A DNA stretch of 9,122 nt. Origin: Actinomycetota bacterium. Lineage in GTDB: Bacteria > Actinomycetota > Actinomycetes > Streptosporangiales > Streptosporangiaceae. Below, piece by piece: positions 6,630 to 9,122 of the stretch (position 1 is the first letter of the stretch; each line of letters begins with the position of its first letter). The notes under the pieces were generated by a model. The model was not told where the DNA came from. It ran no database searches and saw only the letters and a list, made by a program, of their open reading frames with translations. Position numbers and translations under genes: made by a program. The stretch spans positions 5,678 to 14,799 of the forward strand of contig PMOU01000619.1 of NCBI GenBank assembly GCA_003161205.1, in the 5' to 3' direction.

Positions 6630-7481
6630 TCACCCGGCCAGGAAACCGCCGATGAGGTCGGCGCTGGCCTCGGGATGCTCCAGCAGCCACAGGTGGCCGC
6701 CACCCGGTATCAGCTCGAGCCGGGCGTGCGGGATCTGCCGGGCCAGCAGCTGAGCGTTCTGCACCGGGACCAGCGGGTCGGCCATGCCGCTGACCACCAG
6801 GGTCGGCACGGTGATCCGGTGCAGCCAGGGCAGGGAAGTCCACCAGCTGATCGCGTACAGCTGCAGGTAGCTGTCGATGAGGTTGGGCGAGTAGCCCAGC
6901 CAGCGCGCGAACTCGCGCTGCGCCGGGCCGGTACCGCGGCCCCACTCACCGCCGTAGACGACCGGCGCGATGCGGGTCAGGTAGGTCCGGGACAGGTACG
7001 GCCACGGCGAGCAGATCAGCGCCAGCACTCCCGGCGAGGGCAGCTGGCCGCCCAGGCCCGGTGAGGTCGAGGCCAGGGTGAGCCGGCGGACGCGCTGCGG
7101 CGCGAGGCGGGCCAGCTGCAGAGCCAGCGCCCCTCCCCAGGAGTAGCCGAGCACGTCGACCTGCGACTCGCCCAGGGCGTCGCACAGCTCGACGACGAGC
7201 TGGGCCAGCCCGGGCATCCGCAGCGGCCGGCCGAGCTGGCGCCAGCCGCCGACGGCGGGCTCGTCGAGCATGATCAGCCGGTGGCGCTGACTGAGCCGCC
7301 GGGCCAGCGGCCGCCAGGTCTGGAACCCGGCGCCGATGCCGTTGACCAGCAGCAGAGGCGGGCCGGACCCGGCCTCGGCGATGCGCAGGGTGGCACGGCC
7401 CAGGGCCACATCGCGGACCCGCGGCTGGTAATGCCGCGCAGCGGCGACCTGGGTCGGCAGGCCCAGCCCGGACGGCGGCAC
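6630..7481 (-). CDS. phaZ: Intracellular medium-chain-length PHA depolymerase-like alpha/beta hydrolase
   Basis: Hydrolyses stored PHA to hydroxyacids at the granule. It is 283 aa from GTG 7481, the size of Pseudomonas PhaZ, with no signal peptide, so intracellular. Resemblance to PhaZ runs along the chain: LLLVNGIGA (43-51), LDEPAVGG (72-79), GYSWGGALA with S114, SPWPYL, TRIAPVVYGG (169-178), WWTSLPWLHRI (213-223), DPLVP with D235 and GGHLWLL with H263. The proposed triad S114/D235/H263 parallels S102/D221/H248 of Pseudomonas PhaZ. Only ten bases separate it from the upstream TetR stop and no clear ribosome site lies before the GTG, so cotranscription and translational coupling are likely. 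A generic ester or lactone hydrolase is the main alternative, but the facing phaC favours PhaZ. Confidence 0.85.
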   Translation of the reverse strand: MPPSGLGLPTQVAAARHYQPRVRDVALGRATLRIAEAGSGPPLLLVNGIGAGFQTWRPLARRLSQRHRLIMLDEPAVGGWRQLGRPLRMPGLAQLVVELCDALGESQVDVLGYSWGGALALQLARLAPQRVRRLTLASTSPGLGGQLPSPGVLALICSPWPYLSRTYLTRIAPVVYGGEWGRGTGPAQREFARWLGYSPNLIDSYLQLYAISWWTSLPWLHRITVPTLVVSGMADPLVPVQNAQLLARQIPHARLELIPGGGHLWLLEHPEASADLIGGFLAG

Positions 7482-7491
7482 GGAGCTACGC

Positions 7492-8115
7492 CTACGTCCC
7501 GGCGCTGTCGGTGAACCCGGTCGAGACGCGGCTGAGCTTGGCCAGCTCGGTGCGGAACCGGCGCGGGCCCAGCGTACGGTACGGATCGGCCAGGCCCAGG
7601 TGGGAACGGACGCCCATCTCGTACAGGACGATCATCGCCACCCCGTTGACGTGCGCGTGAGCCCGGTCGCGGCCCGGGTCGAGCCGGCGGACAGCCTTGG
7701 TCGCCGAGCGGATCAGCCGCTTGCGCGTGTCGGTCCTGATGCGCTCGGCGGGCAGCGGCTCCTTCTCCGTGCTCAGGAAGAAGATCTTGGCCACCGGCCC
7801 GGAGCCCTCGATCGCGTCCAGCAGTTCCCCGGCCACGTTGTTCAGCGCGTCCGGCGTGTCGGCGGCGGCCAGCAGCCGCTCGACCATATCGATCCACCGG
7901 AGCGCGAAATTCTGGACGATCTCCTCGAGCAGCTGCTCCCGGGAGGAGAAATGGTAGTAAAAGGTCGCGGGGGTCATGCCCGCCCGCTCGACGATGTCCG
8001 AGACGGTAATAAATTCCCACGGCTCCAGCGAAAATAGCTCCACCGCCGCGTCAATAAGGTGGTGCCTGCGAGACGGCCGGTTCGCCGGTTTCCGCGGGCC
8101 TGCGTCGACCGTCAT
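7492..8115 (-). CDS. TetR-family regulator, first gene of a probable tetR-phaZ operon
   Basis: A 207-aa TetR-type repressor. The HTH lies at residues about 16-60, with helix-turn-helix TVSDIVERAGMTPATFYYHF at 37-56; the rest is a helical ligand/dimer domain without a recognisable signature. ATG 8115 was chosen because the TetR domain begins about 15 residues later; the frame extends upstream to 8223 but would run into the divergent gene. There is no Shine-Dalgarno before the ATG, but TACTAT sits seven bases upstream, the geometry of a -10 element for a leaderless mRNA. Its position before phaZ recalls the TetR-type regulator PhaD of Pseudomonas pha clusters, but I see no special sequence similarity to PhaD, so I give no symbol. 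The early codons include CTA, TTT and ATT, unusually AT-rich for this DNA. Confidence 0.88.
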   Translation of the reverse strand: MTVDAGPRKPANRPSRRHHLIDAAVELFSLEPWEFITVSDIVERAGMTPATFYYHFSSREQLLEEIVQNFALRWIDMVERLLAAADTPDALNNVAGELLDAIEGSGPVAKIFFLSTEKEPLPAERIRTDTRKRLIRSATKAVRRLDPGRDRAHAHVNGVAMIVLYEMGVRSHLGLADPYRTLGPRRFRTELAKLSRVSTGFTDSAGT

Positions 8116-8152
8116 AGAATTTATAGTAACCGACCTTCTACCTGGGAAAAAT
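8116..8152. promoter_or_regulatory. Overlapping divergent promoters between two TetR genes
   Basis: These 37 bp are all that separates the two start codons and are much AT-richer than the flanks. TATAGT (8122-8127, plus) and TACTAT (8128-8123, minus) are back-to-back -10-like elements sharing bases. The minus strand reads GGTTACT at 8131-8125, the same heptamer as in the second direct repeat upstream of phaC. GGGA at 8144-8147 is the ribosome site of the rightward TetR. A protein bound here would control both genes. Confidence 0.45.
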
Positions 8153-8794
8153 GTGACTCCCGAACAAGACACCGGACAAGACAAGCGCCCCGCCCACCGG
8201 CCCTCCCGGCGCAAGGAGATCATCGAGGCCGCGACAAAGGCATTTTCCCGCGACGGCTACATGGAAGCCAGGATCGAGGACATCGCCCGGGCTGCCGGGG
8301 TCGCTCCGACGGCCATCTACTACCACTTCGGCGGCAAGGAGGAGCTCTTCACCCAGGCCTTGCGGGCCGCCATGGCGGGCTTCAGCGACCGGATCATCCT
8401 GGCCCGCCCGGACTTCGAGACACCCAACGTCGACGGCCTGCGCCAAGTGCTCGCCGCGGGCTGGGAGTTCTGGAGTACGCACCCGGACGAGGCCCGGCTG
8501 GTAGCGCGCTACTCAGAAGGCCCGACGCAGCACGCGGTCGAACTGCGCCGGGATTGGGAAGATCGGCACCTGCAGCGGGCTTACGACTACATGCCCGTGC
8601 TGCGCTCGTCCCGCGGCACGCGCAAGGCCCGCGAGCAGCACGCGGCGCACACCATGGCGATCCGGGTGATGCTGGATGTCATCCTCACCACGCAGGCGAC
8701 GGTGCTCGAGGGCCCGATAACCCGGGTGGCCCGCGGTCCGCTGGCGTCCGCGGTCGAGGAGATGTGCGTGTCGCTCATCATGTCGCTGAGCTGA
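8153..8794 (+). CDS. TetR-family regulator, divergent
   Basis: A 213-aa TetR-type repressor from GTG 8153, which has GGGA five bases upstream; an overlapping ATG at 8151 is out of frame. The HTH occupies residues about 18-65, with [21 protein letters not shown] at 39-59 carrying the typical YYHF end of the recognition helix and KEELF following. The C-terminal ligand domain (about 75-213) contains [21 protein letters not shown] and is not assignable to a ligand class. Its relation to the neighbouring TetR is limited to the common fold. Its last 17 bases overlap the 3' end of ppdK on the other strand. The likely target is the shared 37-bp gap, hence itself and the tetR-phaZ operon. Confidence 0.88.
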   Translation: MTPEQDTGQDKRPAHRPSRRKEIIEAATKAFSRDGYMEARIEDIARAAGVAPTAIYYHFGGKEELFTQALRAAMAGFSDRIILARPDFETPNVDGLRQVLAAGWEFWSTHPDEARLVARYSEGPTQHAVELRRDWEDRHLQRAYDYMPVLRSSRGTRKAREQHAAHTMAIRVMLDVILTTQATVLEGPITRVARGPLASAVEEMCVSLIMSLS

Positions 8795-9122
8795 CTCCTT
8801 CCGCTGCTGCGCTGGCTGGTACTGGGCCGACTGATGCTGCGCCGGCTGATGCTGCGCCGGCTGGGGCTGGGCCGGCTGGGGCTGGGCCGGCTGGGGCTGG
8901 GCCGGCTGGGGCTGTGCCGGCCGCCACGGCCGCGTGGGCGGCGGCCAGCCGGGCGCCGGGCACGCGCGACGGCGAGCAGGAGACATAGTCCAGGCCGAAC
9001 TGCTCGCACAACTCGATCGAGGCGGGGTCACCGCCGTGCTCGCCGCAGATGCCGAGCTTGATCGCCGGGTTCACGTGGCGGGCCTTGGCGATGGCCGTCT
9101 TGATCAGCTCGCCCACGCCGTC
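8778..9122 (-). CDS. ppdK: Pyruvate phosphate dikinase, C-terminal end only, with repeat tail
   Basis: PPDK interconverts pyruvate, ATP and phosphate with PEP, AMP and pyrophosphate. Only the last 114 residues are in the window; the gene continues past the right edge. The visible part is the end of the PEP/pyruvate-binding TIM barrel: [27 protein letters not shown], and [23 protein letters not shown]. The Cys in VSCSP corresponds to the catalytic acid Cys831 of Clostridium symbiosum PPDK. The family normally reads SPFRVP followed by a hydrophobic residue and ends shortly after the last Ala-rich helix. Here Phe is Ser and the next hydrophobic is Gly, and a tail of about 46 residues follows, made of GxAxA repeats and ending EGVSSAT. 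The stop lies inside the convergent TetR gene. PEP synthase is less likely given the VSCSPSRVP and GICGEHGG wording. Confidence 0.9.
   Translation of the reverse strand, partial: DGVGELIKTAIAKARHVNPAIKLGICGEHGGDPASIELCEQFGLDYVSCSPSRVPGARLAAAHAAVAAGTAPAGPAPAGPAPAGPAPAGAASAGAASVGPVPASAAAEGVSSAT
8814..8918. repeat. Seven 15-bp tandem repeats at the 3' end of ppdK
   Basis: Units begin at 8814, 8829, 8844, 8859, 8874, 8889 and 8904. The three central units (8859-8903) are identical, GGCTGGGGCTGGGCC on the plus strand; the others differ by one to a few bases. In the ppdK frame they encode G(T/P/A)A(P/S)A pentapeptides, one unit giving GPVPA. Fifteen is a multiple of three, so unit gain or loss keeps the frame. 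Confidence 0.95.

Noticed and set aside
6600..6650. Terminator between convergent phaC and phaZ
   Set aside because: Only seven bases separate the stops and I see no convincing GC hairpin there or at the other two convergent junctions.
8814..8918. CRISPR-like array
   Set aside because: The units are contiguous 15-bp tandem repeats without spacers and lie in the ppdK reading frame.
8059..8988. 309-codon plus-strand frame with PAGAG repeats at its end
   Set aside because: It is the +1 shadow of the second TetR gene running into the ppdK repeat array; the TetR frame carries the real HTH.

Overview
The window is about 70% GC, with GTG starts and G/C-ended codons throughout. Its gene content (fused isobutyryl-CoA mutase, a P450, several MarR/TetR regulators, pyruvate phosphate dikinase) points to a high-GC actinobacterium. 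That assignment is inference; no rRNA or other marker gene is present. Eight protein genes fill the window almost completely. No intergenic gap exceeds about 230 bp, and I see no tRNA, rRNA, IS element or CRISPR array.

Left part: icmF (minus, C-terminus off the left edge) is divergent from a MarR-family regulator (plus). Their 213-bp gap holds an AT-rich, 31-bp imperfect palindrome that overlaps a candidate promoter on each strand. The MarR frame then runs about 180 nt into the 3' end of a convergent cytochrome P450 gene (minus). Middle part: the P450 is divergent from a class II-like (medium-chain-length type) PHA synthase, phaC (plus). Their 226-bp gap carries an 18/19-matching direct repeat, several GTTAC elements and a possible leader ORF whose stop overlaps the phaC start. 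phaC converges, with a 7-bp gap, on phaZ, an intracellular mcl-PHA depolymerase-like hydrolase (minus). phaZ is the second gene of a probable operon behind a TetR regulator. Right part: that TetR gene is divergent from a second TetR gene across only 37 bp. The second TetR overlaps by 17 bp the 3' end of ppdK (minus, N-terminus off the right edge). The visible ppdK end carries an unusual tail encoded by seven 15-bp tandem repeats.

Reading as a system (inference): PhaC and PhaZ make and mobilise polyhydroxyalkanoate. IcmF interconverts isobutyryl-CoA and n-butyryl-CoA, so it could feed valine or branched-chain carbon into the straight-chain pool from which 3-hydroxyacyl-CoA monomers arise. PPDK links pyruvate and PEP. 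The P450 could oxidise an acyl or lipid substrate. Three local regulators and three divergent control regions suggest the locus is switched by small acyl or lipid ligands. PHA synthase and depolymerase identities are strong; the metabolic linkage to IcmF and the P450 rests only on neighbourhood.
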